The position numbers and the translations under genes are program-made. Below, piece by piece: positions 1 through 11,600 of a DNA stretch of 64,000 nt (position 1 is its first letter; each line of letters begins with the position of its first letter). A model generated the notes under the pieces. That model had not been told where the DNA came from and made no database searches. It saw nothing but the letters and a program-made list of their open reading frames with translations. This stretch comes from Cydia pomonella (Eukaryota; Arthropoda; Insecta; Lepidoptera; Tortricidae): assembly GCF_033807575.1 (NCBI RefSeq), contig NC_084703.1:868001-932000 (forward strand), in the 5' to 3' direction.

Positions 1-815
1 CCAATCGTTTACGATACGACAACGAAACACTATCTGTCTCTCTATCGCACTAATATACTTTATTTATACCTGCAGTCATTTACTAACTTCTTCATTTTCC
101 ATTGGTGTGAAAGAGACAGAATAAAGAGCAAGGGTTATAGTACACTCTGTAGTCTGTACACTTAGTAGTAGTGTACATAAAAAAAAAAACTACTGTGCAT
201 ATAAAATAAAATAAAGAGTGCCCATATGATATCATATAACACTAAAATTAATGTTGCTTGAAATTATATTGAAAACTATCAAGATTATTCTAGTCTGCAT
301 TGAAACGCGCGTCGCGTTGCCGGCGCTCGCGTACCGAGCGCCAACGCCATCTATCGAGCGTTATTTCGTGAAATCGGAGAACGCTCCAAGGATTAAGGGC
401 TCTTAACGTCAGAGCATTCCTGAGAAGTAACGCTACGTGGGATTTCAGGGTTTGTCCAATGGCTAAGGTCAACCTGTATATAGGTAAATGGCCAAGCTTT
501 TACAAGGTTTTTATTTATTTAAACTTTATTGCACAAACAAAGAAAAATTTACAAATGGCGAACTTAATGCCAAAAGGCATTCTCTACCAGTCAACCATTG
601 GGTCAAACAGAGACATTTATGTTGGTTTTTTTTATCGTACAGCCGCCATCATTAGCGGCCAACACACCTCTATGGTCAAGGTGTTAGATTGCTCGTTCAG
701 ATATTTTTGAGTACCTCGGCCGTTCTGTACTTAATGTTTGTTCGGCTCAAATCTTGCAAGCTTAATGTTAACTTCCCATTATTCAATTGAGCTGAAACTT
801 CATATAATAAGTAGG
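1..815. other. Non-coding, probably IPO7 intron; LINE 3'-end remnant
   Basis: A stretch at 510-600 (aaactttattgcacaaacaa) resembles the reversed 3' end of a LINE family also seen at 23395-23550 and 26825-26950. Bases 290-450 are GC-richer with several 'ctatcgagcg'-type motifs. I see no exon here. Confidence 0.5.
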
Positions 816-960
816 GTGACCATGCAATATTATGGTACCATCGAGCTGATCTGATGATGGAGACAGGAGGTGGCCATGGGAACTTGGGTTAGAATTGAAT
901 TGTCTCGAGGAGTATTAGTTGCCTGTTGAAAGAAATGTACAGTCAGCGATAAAAGCAAGT
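816..960. repeat. Interspersed repeat, family also at 18720-18925, 18995-19165 and 26600-26785
   Basis: Shares caatattatggtaccatcga, then gatggagacaggaggt and gtacagtcagcgataaaagc with the other copies. The copies vary in length and degree of decay. No coding capacity or terminal repeats are clear. Confidence 0.75.
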
Positions 961-1035
961 GTATCAAAATTGATTTTTTTATCATAAAACTTTATGAACA
1001 TAGAGCTGGTAATTTGTATTCCGGCCAAGGTACAA

Positions 1036-1190
1036 TCAGCAGCATATACAGTCGCCATCGTATATATCGAAGCGGGCAAGGTGATCACAAATATTTGAAC
1101 AAGCACTTAACGCCCGGACAATAGAGGCGTGTTCAGATATTTGTGATCGTCTTGGCCGCTCCGATATATCCGATGGCGACTATACATATA
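1036..1190. repeat. Palindromic repeat (MITE-like)
   Basis: The arm near 1040-1110 (cagtcgccatcgtatatatc) is the inverse of the arm near 1125-1187 (gatatatccgatggcgacta). Single-arm relatives occur at 1640-1692, 18412-18490, 22892-22950 and 23050-23140. Confidence 0.75.
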
Positions 1191-1195
1191 CATAC

Positions 1196-1470
1196 ATACG
1201 CTTGAAACGTCGGATAAAAACTGTCAGCTTCTAGTGAGCGGCGCTCGTGTGAAATTAAATGTAAACTCCGTGAAGGTGAAACGGGGAAAATAAGGTCGAA
1301 GGGCTTTGTCAGAATGTAGCTTGTCAGTAAAATACTTGTTTCCTACGGTAGATTACGCGTGAAACGTCGGATAAAAGCTGTCGGTTCTAATGAGCAGCGC
1401 TCGTGTGAAATTAAATGTTAAATCCGTGAAGGTGAAACCGGAAAAATAAGGTCGAAACCGTCGAAGGGGG
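1196..1470. repeat. Tandem duplication, two diverged units of about 160 bp
   Basis: 'gaaacgtcggataaaa' followed by gctcgtgtgaaattaaatgt and ggtgaaac occurs at about 1200-1305 and again at 1360-1462. Function unknown. Confidence 0.8.
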
Positions 1471-1964
1471 TTGGTCTCGGACTGTCTAGAACACAAAATA
1501 ACTAGTGTCTTTTGCCTATATCCCTTTTAGTCTACATCGCAAACGGTCTAGAACACAAAATGACTACAATTATTTAGACTTTTATTTATCTACGTATCGT
1601 CGATTTACTTTTTTTTTCTATTGTCAAGGCGCTAGAGCGCGTGTTGAGATATTTGAGCGCCTTAGTCGCTCCGATATATCCGATGCCGACTGTACTATAA
1701 AACAGGGTATTTTTTCGCTGTTTTATCGATTTCTATAAGTAATAGTCCTTGTCAGGCCGTGACCCGTGGCCTCGAGAAGGTAGGACTTGTGTTCCAATAA
1801 GAGCTCATTTATACGAAGCGGGGAATCGCATGCGAGTTACGTGACGAACTATTGTGACTAGATCCAATTCAGCCCGATCAAATACTGCAATTTAACGATA
1901 CTCGCATGACAGTTCTCGTGCTTTCGTTTCATTATACCAAAGAGAATTAAGAAGACCAAGAGTG

Positions 1965-2275
1965 CTCACTCCATACAACGGTTTTGTTACCAAGAATACT
2001 ATTATTTTAGTAGTCTACATCTAGCGTCAAATAGCGGAACTCTCAGTCCTGCTACTCGACAATAGATATCGCGGTAAACAAAAAGTCTAATGCTCAACGA
2101 TTTTCCGCTAATATTATAACCAGAGTAAGCGTAGGAGTTAAGTATACTCTGATTATAATATTAGCGGAAAATCGTCGTCGTCGACATGCTAGATGTCGAC
2201 TACGAAATTAATAAGCGTTTTGGTATCAAAACTGATGTATGGATGGAGCACTCTATATACTTCTTGTTTATCTAT
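1965..2275. repeat. Palindromic MITE-like element
   Basis: The inner arms cgattttccgctaatattat and ataatattagcggaaaatcg (about 2098-2176) are exact inverses. The outer arms (tgctcactccatac and gtatggatggagca) extend the fold to roughly 300 bp. Relatives with one arm lie at 20515-20735 and 22540-22735. Confidence 0.8.
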
Positions 2276-2513
2276 GGTTATACCCATATTCCTAGATATC
2301 AAAACGGGAATGTGTCAATATTACTGAATCCTAGAATGGCTAAAACTTAACTGGCCACTGAGATCATAATGCTATCTCCTTTACCCTTGTTAAGACCAAC
2401 CAAGAGTGAAAGAGATGGCATTATGACCTGACCGGCCAGATAGTTTTGCGGCAAGTATAACTGCTGATTGATTTCTTCTGATCCGCACTAAACGCTACGC
2501 ATCTACCTTTATC

Positions 2514-2663
2514 ATGCGAACGGCTAAGGAGTGGAATTCACTTCTTGCAAATCTATTCACAGTTCACTATTATTTGGATCTTTTTAAATCAAGAGTGAAA
2601 AGACGTCTTTTGGGTAAGCATGTTCCATCCTGGACTGCATCAGCACTTACTATCAGGTGAGAT
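2514..2663 (+). mobile_element. LINE ORF2 C-terminal remnant (CR1/Jockey-like)
   Basis: Frame MRTAKEWNSL, then DLFKSRVKRRLLGKHVPSW and stop TGA at 2661. The pattern WNSLP...FK-RVNR-LLG is typical of the last residues of insect CR1/Jockey-type ORF2. The upstream part is lost. Confidence 0.75.
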
Positions 2664-2720
2664 TGTGGTCAAATGCTTACCTTTTCCTAATGAATAAAAC
2701 AAATAAAATATTTCATAAAT

Positions 2721-3203
2721 AATAGGGCTGTTTCCAATTTTTTGAAACGCTTGTATTACGTTCTATATTAACTAAAAGTTGCCCTAAAATTCAACTTTTA
2801 TACTAAAAACTGCTTTAAATATGTTAAATTAACAAAACATATTTTGACAGATGCTTTCGCGCCCAAAACGCTCTTTGAAAATTGTGTGACGTCACAGTTT
2901 ACGGTTTGACACATAACTACATACACACGTAGAAGATACGAACTGTCAACTGACATTTGTAATTTGTTGTTTATCGCCCAACTGTCAACAGTGTCAATCC
3001 GAGAGTTGTGACGTCATCAGAATCTTCAATGACGTTTCGAGTTTGGTCACGTGACGTGTGCCAAAAGATATTTTAGATTAAATATTTACAAAAATATGGT
3101 CATTACAGGTCCCCTAAAAGTAGTTTAACATGTTCTTATAATCCAAAAGAATTTATTGGGATACAATTCTGCCGTAAGATTTGTAGATGGAAACAACCCT
3201 ATT
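2721..3203. mobile_element. MITE with TIR aatagggttgtttcca, copy 1
   Basis: Left end aatagggctgtttcca, right end tggaaacaaccctatt. An almost identical 479-bp copy lies at 41413-41891 and a right-end fragment at 30725-30848. No ORF. Confidence 0.9.
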
Positions 3204-3774
3204 CAATCGGCAATTCGGCATTTCTAGAGCCTTCATCCCAGCAGTTCAAAATCATGTCTGCACTATGAAATATTTGGACGTTTTCTTCTAATTTGTTAGA
3301 CCAAGTAGTTAAAATGTTATATATTTGTAATCTACTCACAAAGCCCTTTCACTGTCGACATTATGGCGTCACGGAATATGAATACCGATTTACCAACAAA
3401 AGGTTATAATTTTGCGAAATTTTCGACTTGCGAAACGAAAACTTCTTTTAGATATTGTGAAATCGTTCAGCAATTGTCTAAAATTTTTCAACTTTTGTAC
3501 AGTTTCTCTTTCGAAACAATTAATATTTTAAGATTCTATTATTTCGATTCGGCATCTATTTTTGGGGACTTACGTATAAAGTATTTCAATAATTTTATAC
3601 AGTTTCCCTTTGCTTTCTATATTTAACACTATGTAAATTATAAGGTTTGATTCTGGTATTTTTAGTCACTCCCGGCTGTGTACACCGATTTATACCGTGT
3701 AGTCCAACTTTGAGCAAAAAAAATTGCGTAAGTGTCTTGGATAAAAACTAGTGACCACACGACAAATCTAAGCT
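3204..3774. other. AT-rich non-coding stretch
   Basis: An 87-codon open frame at 3363-3626 is AT-rich, has no recognisable motif and no splice context. I see nothing else. Confidence 0.5.
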
Positions 3775-3965
3775 GTACCCCTAGTGTAACTTTGATCGAC
3801 ATCATAACGTGACGAACGCGTTTGCGTTAAGTCTCATTTTGTGTAGGATTTTGAGGTTCCAAAACGTCCCGCTTGGCGCGCTCTTTCGAAATCCAATACA
3901 AAATGAGACTAAACGCAAACGCGTACGTCACGTTTGGAAATCGAATTTATTTACACTAGGGGTAC
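3775..3965. mobile_element. MITE with long arms, copy 1 (second at 5606-5796)
   Basis: Ends gtacccctagtgtaa and ttacactaggggtac. The inner arms continue as gcgtttgcgttaagtctcat and its near inverse, so most of the 191 bp folds. The two copies are nearly identical. Confidence 0.9.
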
Positions 3966-4080
3966 TGGTTTAAACATGTTTTCTAAGGGGCGAATGCGTC
4001 CGAGATTTTGAATTTGGAACGAGGATTATGAAATGTTCGAAGCTGGACTACTGAGTAGAAAAAGACACCTTCCGTAGTGT

Positions 4081-4236
4081 TAAGGCCAGAGTGGACGCTC
4101 GAGTTGGGCGTGCAGCGGGGCGGAGCGTGCAGCGTGCGTGTTAAACAAATGCAAACGTATAGGAGCGGCCTCAGTGCACGCTGCTCAAATCACTTGTGAG
4201 CCCGACGCTCCGCTTTTAGCGTCCACTCAGGCCTTA
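4081..4236. mobile_element. Small GC-rich MITE
   Basis: Ends taaggccagagtggacgct and agcgtccactcaggcctta are near-perfect inverses. Confidence 0.8.
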
Positions 4237-5605
4237 CACATACTGTGCTCGTGCGACATGTTTCGGAGAGCCTAGGTCACCATTTTCAAGCACTAACTTG
4301 ATGAGTAGCGGTCACGATAACCGTGCGGCGCGTAGTGTTACAATGATAAAAAATATAACGTTTTTTGCGTGATTTCCGTATGAAACAAAGTTTTTCTATC
4401 AAATTAGCGCGAACGAGTATTCGAAAGTAGATAGATGCGCAGAAATTTGTGTATTAATAGTGCGTTGTGACTTCATAGAACGCAATTTTCTTTTGTATGG
4501 AAACCGAACCACCTTAATATGAAAGATTAGATTATTATTACGATTCCACATCTATTTCTAGGGACTTACAGTATAGGCTTTGAATTGTCGTAATAGGATT
4601 ACACGCGTTAAATCTGCCCGTAATTAACAACTTAAGGGGCTGTCAACACCCAATGTCCTTGAAATTGATGTTACTCAAACAGTTTTTTAAGAAAGACTAT
4701 TTGTTTTAGTCAAGTAAGAAAAATATATGTTCATATTCATTATATTTCAAAGACCGTGGTTGTACTCGATACATGATTGAACGAAATCGGCTCGATAGAA
4801 AATAATTGCAAAGATTGGTCTTAAAATCACAATTAAACGGTTTTATGTCTTTATTGTTTTGACTTATGGGTCTGCAATTAAAATCACAATTTTAAAACAT
4901 TTATGTCTAAACCGCTATTGAGTAAAATATTACACTAATAATCCACTTTTTTTTATTTAAATATTTTTCTTATTATTCCCTTGCCCAGGCCCAGTAACAT
5001 GCGACAGTGCTATCTCATTTACTCCGATACAAATAGACAGTGTGCGCGCTTTAGGTATTGACAGCCTCTTAACACGTACTTAAAACATACCTAGTGACAC
5101 GTTGGTTAAGGTATGTAAAATCAATCAAACCATAGAATAACTTCATATAAATTAAAAATTCAAATAACACCCAACGCAACAAAACGGATGTACCGATTTT
5201 GTTAAAACATGTCTAAGGACCGCCGGTGGAAAACCTGCTTTCAAATAATAAAACCGCATTCAAATCAGTTTACCCATATAGGTGTCACAGACAAGCGCAC
5301 CCACATAGCGGTAAAACTTATGTGTATTCTTCAACTATGTCCAGCGGTGGCATCATGGTTCCATTTATATCACTTGTCACTATGCCCGTCACTTTCGCAC
5401 TTACATACTTGTTAGAACGTGACAGGCATGGTGACAAATGATAAAGAGCCGACCATCATAGCCCTACAGATGAAGATAAAAAGCCTTTATTCTAGAATTC
5501 ACGCTAACAAGTAGTACTGGTTCTAAACCTCCGTACACCTCTGACCCGAGAAGATACCGGCGCATGAAACTCTGCGGAACTTATTTTGAAAACCGAAGCC
5601 CATCC
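4237..5605. other. Non-coding, one repeat remnant
   Basis: Bases 5370-5450 (gtgacaggcatggtgacaaa and flank) match a family seen inverted at 31685-31745 and in part at 36815-36860. The overlapping open frames here carry no recognisable domain. Confidence 0.45.
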
Positions 5606-5796
5606 GTACCCCTAGTGTAAATTTAATCGACATCATAACTTGACGAACGAGTTTGCGTTAAGTCTCATTTTGTATAGGATTTTGAGTTTCCAAAACGTCC
5701 CGCTTGGCGCGCTCTTTCTAAATCCAATACAAAATGAGACTAAACGCAAACGCGTACGTCACGTTTCGAAATCGAATTTATTTACACTAGGGGTAC
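5606..5796. mobile_element. MITE with long arms, copy 2
   Basis: Same ends and arms as the element at 3775-3965, about 1.8 kb away in the same orientation. Confidence 0.9.
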
Positions 5797-6411
5797 AGAT
5801 ATGTAGTAACTTAAAAGTACAAATCCATATAAAAATAATAATATTTCTTCCTTAGTAGTAAAATTAAATATGAAGTTTTAAAAGCCTTATTTTAGTACTG
5901 AAGACTTTTTGTACTCGTCGACTGTACTGGTTGAAAGATTTCGTATACCAAACTGTAATTGCGTACTTTTCATGTATGAGCTCTCAACTCAACTATAAGA
6001 TTCATTTCGATACGATGTAGTCAATTATTTTTAAAAATTACGTGCCGCTGCGCTCCCATAGAAAAGACGGGTTATTCCCACTAGTTTCCACCAAGTTGTT
6101 ACCAGTGGTAACTACTGGGAATTTTTTTCCCACCTTTTACCAATGGTAACTACTGGGAAAAAAATTCCCACTAGTTACCACCAAAATTTGGGTAGCGTTC
6201 AATATTAATAAAATCAGTATAAATATAGAGTGCTTTAATGAATAATTAATTATAAGATAATTAGTTCATCTTTTCTTTTTAAGTCAATTATTGTTTCAGT
6301 AAACTACCTTGCGATAAAGGATTTCTATTAAGAAACGCTGGACAGTTTGGGTGTGTTTGTACTAAAGTATTGCTATATAATACATTAGTAAGAAGTAACT
6401 AGAGTACTGCT

Positions 6412-7130
6412 CCCAGGTTTGGACACCTTATTACGAGGTACATAAGAATCAAATTGAGAAGGTACAGAGACGCTTTTTAACACATTTAGGATATTCCCCT
6501 TCCAAGAGCCGTAAACTCACATCATATAGTAAACAACTGAAATTCTTTCGATTTATGTCACTAAGTAACAGGAGAAAAGTGCTAGATTTAATGTTCCTTT
6601 ATAAATTGGTTAATAGTACGGGGCTGGATTGTCCAGAACTGTTAAGTTAAATTAAAATAACTGTTCCTGCTAAGCTACCTCGTCCTGGTTTGTATAAGCT
6701 GTTTAGAATTCAGTTTGGGAAAACAAATTTAAGTCGTAACTCTGCCCTTTTAAGAATGGCAAAATTATACAATCATATCCCTGGCTCTGCGGGAGTTGAC
6801 ATATTCAACGATAGACCAGAACAGTTTAAAAGAAAGGTGATGAAATATGTTGGCTCACTGGATATCCCAAAGTAATTCGCCACAGATTCACAGGTGCCTT
6901 ATAAATACTTAATAAAATATTTAATATTTAACACCATCGTAGTTGTAGCATTCGTTAATGTAATGTACTGGTACTAATTAATTTAACCGTAAGATTACTG
7001 CATGTTCACTGGTAGAAGACACTTATATATGATGTGGTTACCTATAATTAGATAAGCATCAGTCCTGATTGTCATATAGATTTAAGAGCATGTAAGATGT
7101 ATTATCTGTTGGTAATCCTAAATAAAGAAA
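6412..7130 (+). mobile_element. LINE ORF2 C-terminal remnant inside the foldback element
   Basis: Reads WTPYYEVHKNQIEKVQRRFL, then KFFRFMSLSNRRK, a stop at 6647-6649, then LYKLFRIQFGKTNLSRNSA and PEQFKRKVMKYV to the stop at 6873. Y--HK--IE-VQRRFL is typical of Jockey/CR1-like ORF2 tails. A 3' UTR ending in aaataaagaaaataaaaaaa follows. Confidence 0.8.
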
Positions 7131-7195
7131 ATAAAAAAATCGGTCTTTGAGTAATTTGTTCATTCGTTCCTATAATTTTAACGTTATTTATTGAA

Positions 7196-7300
7196 AGGGA
7201 CTTTATTGTCGATGGCGCTAACGACATTATCAACGATGCTCCTATATAAATACAAAATAGCGCTACTCAGTATGGCGTAAGCGCCCTTGAATCCAGGTTT
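7196..7300. repeat. Fragment of the MITE family intact at 54835-54966
   Basis: ttattgtcgatggcgcta and the following cga-gctcc stretch match the 54835-54966 element. It lies between inverted copies of caaagaccg (about 7140-7165 and 7430-7460). Confidence 0.65.
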
Positions 7301-8054
7301 CATAGGTAACGTCACAATTAATTCAATTTACAATTAACAAGATAAATGCTCTCATGTTCTCGAGGTTGATGGCAAAAAGGAAAAAAAAATTGTAATAATT
7401 CAAACTAAAACAAAATTAAAATATTTATCGAACAAACAAATAATCAAAGACCGATTTTTTAATCACTTTTAAGGCAGTTTACTGAAATAGAAATCTACTT
7501 ATAATAAAACGAATAACTAATTAATTATTGATTCAATCACTTTATATTTATATTGTTATTATTAGTATTGAACGCTAACCAAATATTGGTGGTAACTATT
7601 GGGAAAAACTTTTCCCATTTTTCCCAGTAGTTACCAGTGGTATAAGGTGGGAAAAAAATCCCAGTAGTTACCACTGGTAACAACTTGGTGGTAACTATTG
7701 GGAATAACCTGAAAAGACTAAATGGGCAAGGGGCCTGGGGGTTGTGCGTTTTACTTTTGTACTACATTTTTGTCTAATGAGATGTTTATCAATTTTCATT
7801 AATGACAGGTTTTGTAGTAAAAAAAAGTATTATTTTAAATGACTCTTAGAAAAGGTATTGTACACAATAGTGATATAATCAAGCTTTTCAATCTCTTTAC
7901 CTTACTTAGGAAACTCAGCAAGCTTCGTTGTCTAAACACGGTACTCGACTGAAAAGCTCTATTATATGACGGTTGTATAAACTACTATATTAAAACACTT
8001 GTTTAATAAATATCTGCCACACTGTTCATACTAACATGACCAATTGTTCCCCAG

Positions 8055-8239
8055 TACATACTCCCACTGGACCTCATCACCAAAGAGGTGTTCACCAAGT
8101 GGATGGAGGTCCTCCGGAAGGTCATGGAGCAGCCGGTCCCTGAACACACCCTCCAGGTGGACGAGGATGAGAGGCTCGAGCTGCCGTGGTGGAAGTGCAA
8201 GAAGTGGGCCGTGCATACCCTCTACAGGCTGTTTGAGAG
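8055..8239 (+). CDS. IPO7: IPO7 exon 1 of those in window (residues 1-62 of the visible part)
   Basis: Starts after acceptor ccag (8051-8054) and ends at donor gtgagt (8240). Encodes YILPLDLITKEVFTKW, then LQVDEDERLELPWWKCKKWA, one of the most conserved blocks in importin-7. It begins in phase 0 and leaves two bases of an Arg codon. The preceding residue in human IPO7 is a Gln, so a coding exon must lie further upstream. Confidence 0.95.
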
Positions 8240-8607
8240 GTGAGTACACCCCAACAGACAGTTTGCCCCAAGCTAATGATAACGGTTTTGATAGTCTAGA
8301 CGGTGCACGTGTTATTTTAAACGTCAAACCACGAAGTTGTCACCTATGAGCAGTGCCTAAAACACGCACTATGTTTCATGGTAAATCACCACTTGTCCGC
8401 GCTCTACAATATATTAACGCGCTCCTCGCATCAGCACCGGAATGTGATGTATTTGCAAGTAGTTGGATGGATCTGTTTAAAGAATTATTATTATTATTTT
8501 ATTTGATACACTAGCAGCTGATGCGTGTATATCGCAGCACTTGTGTTTATTTAGCACTTTTTAGGGTTCCGTAGTCAACTAGGAACCCTTATAGTTTCGC
8601 CATGTCC

Positions 8608-8659
<52 letters not shown>

Positions 8660-11600
8660 GCCTGTCCGAGGCTTTGCTCCGTGGTCGTTAGTGTTAGAAA
8701 GCTGAAATTTGGCATGGATATATAAATCAATAAAGCCGACAAAGTCGTACAATAAAATCTAAAAAAAATTTTTTTAGGATACCTCCCCTACACGTAAAAT
8801 GGGGGTGAATTTTTTTTTTCGCTTCAACCCTAGTGTGGGGTATCATTGGAAAGGTCTTTCAAAACATGGATATATAAATCATTGTGCAAGTGTTATTTGG
8901 CTGCGGTTTTCTGTAAGGTGGAGGTACTTCCCCAGTTGGGCTTGCTCTAGATCTGGAATGACATCTGCTGTGCTGTGCCCTACCACACAAGGCGAGATGA
9001 CATTCACATTGCCCATACCTCTCTTTTGGACGTAGTTTAAGGACATACCCGGGTCCAAACGGATGATGGAATCGTGGAGAAATCAAATCATTGAATACAA
9101 TCTCGTGCATTATCCCAGAAAGCAGGCAAAGCAATATTCGGTGAAGTGGATACTGAGGAAACGAAATGATGGCATTTAGAACTGTTGTTTTTGGTTAAGA
9201 ACCGCCTACGTGCATTACAAGTATTAAGAAAGAAAGAAAATAAATTTATTCAGGACGCTTACAATGTTGCTTAAATCTATTGAAACACATTTATTAAGTA
9301 AAAAAATATAAACGTCACTGAAAAGGTCTCCCCTCAGCTTGATGTCAAGTTAACCATAGAGACTATACATCTCTATTGTATTGTAGTAATTATTTATTTT
9401 AAGATTATTATAATGTAATGTTTACCCAGGTATTGGCTGTTGTATTTATAAATGTTGTTATGTATTTTTCATGTCACTATATGATGATTTGTTAGACCTG
9501 TACCCCAAAAGCATAAAATTGTTGTAGTAATTCACCGAATCGCATTTCACCTTGAATGAAAAAGATATCACTGGATTTTTTTACTTGACGCACTTTTTCC
9601 CGTAGCCTTTGACATTAGTATAATTAATTTGTAGTATTTAATTTTTCGTGTAGTATGTTACCGAGGAGGCATTTCGCCGCGATCGACGTTTGTTTGGGAC
9701 TCTATTTAACTTGATACGTTAATTTGATGCTTGCACTAAAATTAAGTGTTTTTTTTAAACACGTTTTGTACTTGTAGGATTAAGCCTCAAGTGCTATCAA
9801 ACTCATTAAAATTTTATCTATGTGACGTTGACGTTGCGTTGAATCACGTCGCCAATACAATACACGATCGAGGTGAAATGCGACTAAAGTAGGTAATAAA
9901 CGATTGAGTCACAACGCGATGTTTAAATGCACGGTCGAGGTGAAATGCGACTAAAACTTATAGCCACTAGAAAAAAAAAAACTATTGAGACACAATGCGA
10001 AAATTAAATATGAGATCGAGGTGAAATGCGATTCGGTGAATTACTACAACAATTTTATGCTTTTGGGGTACAGGTCTAACAAATCTATATGATGTTACTA
10101 TAAATGTTGTATTGACTTGTAAAAGAGCCCTTGAGGCCTACTTGCAGAAAAAAATTTTGAATTTTGAATTTTTACCTTTCAGGTATCTTGACGCTGGTCT
10201 TCCGTGGAGACCTTACACTCTTGTGTCTATCTATTCTTATTATAAATTTTCATTGCTTTCTCAAACAAACGAAATTCATCCTAATTTACTAAGCAACAAG
10301 CTCTAAATTAAAAATAGGAAAGTTTTGCATGGTTGGACTTGTCAGATAGAATATTTACCTACTCTTAATAAACTGCACTAAATAAATAAACATTTGCTCG
10401 TAGATACGGCAGCCCCGTGAACACCCGCAAAGAATACGTGCAGTTCGCGGAGTGGTACCTGACGACCTTCACCGGTGGCATCCTGGACGTGCTGCTCCGG
10501 GTCCTGGACCAGTACCGCAACAAGATATATGTGTCCCCGAGGGTGCTGCAGCAGACCATCAGCTATATCGACCAGTGGTGGGTAGTGAACTATCGCTGGT
10601 GTTTGTCGTGGGTCTCTATTGTTTCCCATAAAGTTTTAAGTCATAATGTATTGTTTGTCCGCATTTTCGTTAGTCATAATTTGGTTTTTCTCAGAAACGC
10701 GTAACTTTTCAGGATTGCCATAAAACAAACCTAACCTAACCTAACCTATCTATAGGATAATCTAAGGAAATTCCTGAAAAGTTAACGGTTTCAGAGTTAT
10801 GACTAATGATAATATGACTATCATTACATTATGACTTTCAATAATTATGTCAAACAAAGGGATCCCGTTTGTCGTAAACTACATCGAAACGTGCAACAAC
10901 GTCAGACCAACCCGTTAGTAGAGATGCCACGAAAATTCGGCGACTATTCGGTATTCAGCGGATTCGGCCACTTCGCCGAATATTCGGTATTCGGCGTAAT
11001 GTGGGCTGCTATTCGGCTGAATGTCGTTTTTTAACAATTTATATCTAAATTGAAATGAATGAAGTATGATTTCTCTAATGCATAAACCAACCGAGACATA
11101 TTTCATGCTAAAGGGGGGGGGGGGGGGACGCTAGTGTGCGTAAAGCACCATACCCAAAGGTGCATATAATTCACTATTCGTGGCATCTCTAGTTATTAAT
11201 ATACATACATAAATCCTCTGGCAACGCCACCTATGTATATACATAATTTCATAATTAATTAATGTAATTTTTTTATTACATTCGAATCTGGGAATACAAA
11301 TCTTATAATTAATTATGATTAGTAACATAAAATTTACAAATAATTTTGTAAAATGTGTAAAATCTAAGACAATTTCGTGCTTAGAATTTGACAGTTAACG
11401 AGATGGCGCTGTACAGCTCCATACATTTTGCGGTAACTCTGACTGTCAAAATTTGACGTTTGACAATTCAGTGACCGCAAAACATGGCGCAGTACAGCGC
11501 CATCTGTTTTCGATATCAAACTAAGGGCCACGTTTTTTAGACTTTACCTCTCTATTACAATCAATTATTTTTGATATAGGGACCGTGCGCTTTGGAGGGT

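Larger units (their letters stand above)
6069..7710. mobile_element. Foldback-like transposon with long compound terminal repeats
   Basis: Ends gggttattcccac and gtgggaataacct-type inverse, with an 8-bp duplication gaaaagac at 6061-6068 and 7711-7718. The arms are about 250 bp, built from repeated gtaactactgggaa modules, and extend inward to ttcagtaaactacctt (inverse near 7478). The centre holds LINE remains and a MITE fragment, so it has no transposase of its own. Confidence 0.85.

Noticed and set aside
290..472. Minus-strand Arg-rich open frame
   Set aside because: No start context, no recognisable motif, and GC-rich repeated motifs explain the openness.
5209..5441. Overlapping open frames near 5209-5441
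   Set aside because: Partly repeat-derived (gtgacaggcatggtgacaaa family), no domain, no splice context.
1..8054. Search for the missing N-terminal IPO7 exons
   Set aside because: No segment encodes the expected importin-beta N-domain sequence; a small exon could escape notice, but none can be supported.
8003..8349. Open frames on both strands over the first IPO7 exon
   Set aside because: They are shadows of the exon in other frames; the family sequence and splice sites fit only the + frame starting at 8055.
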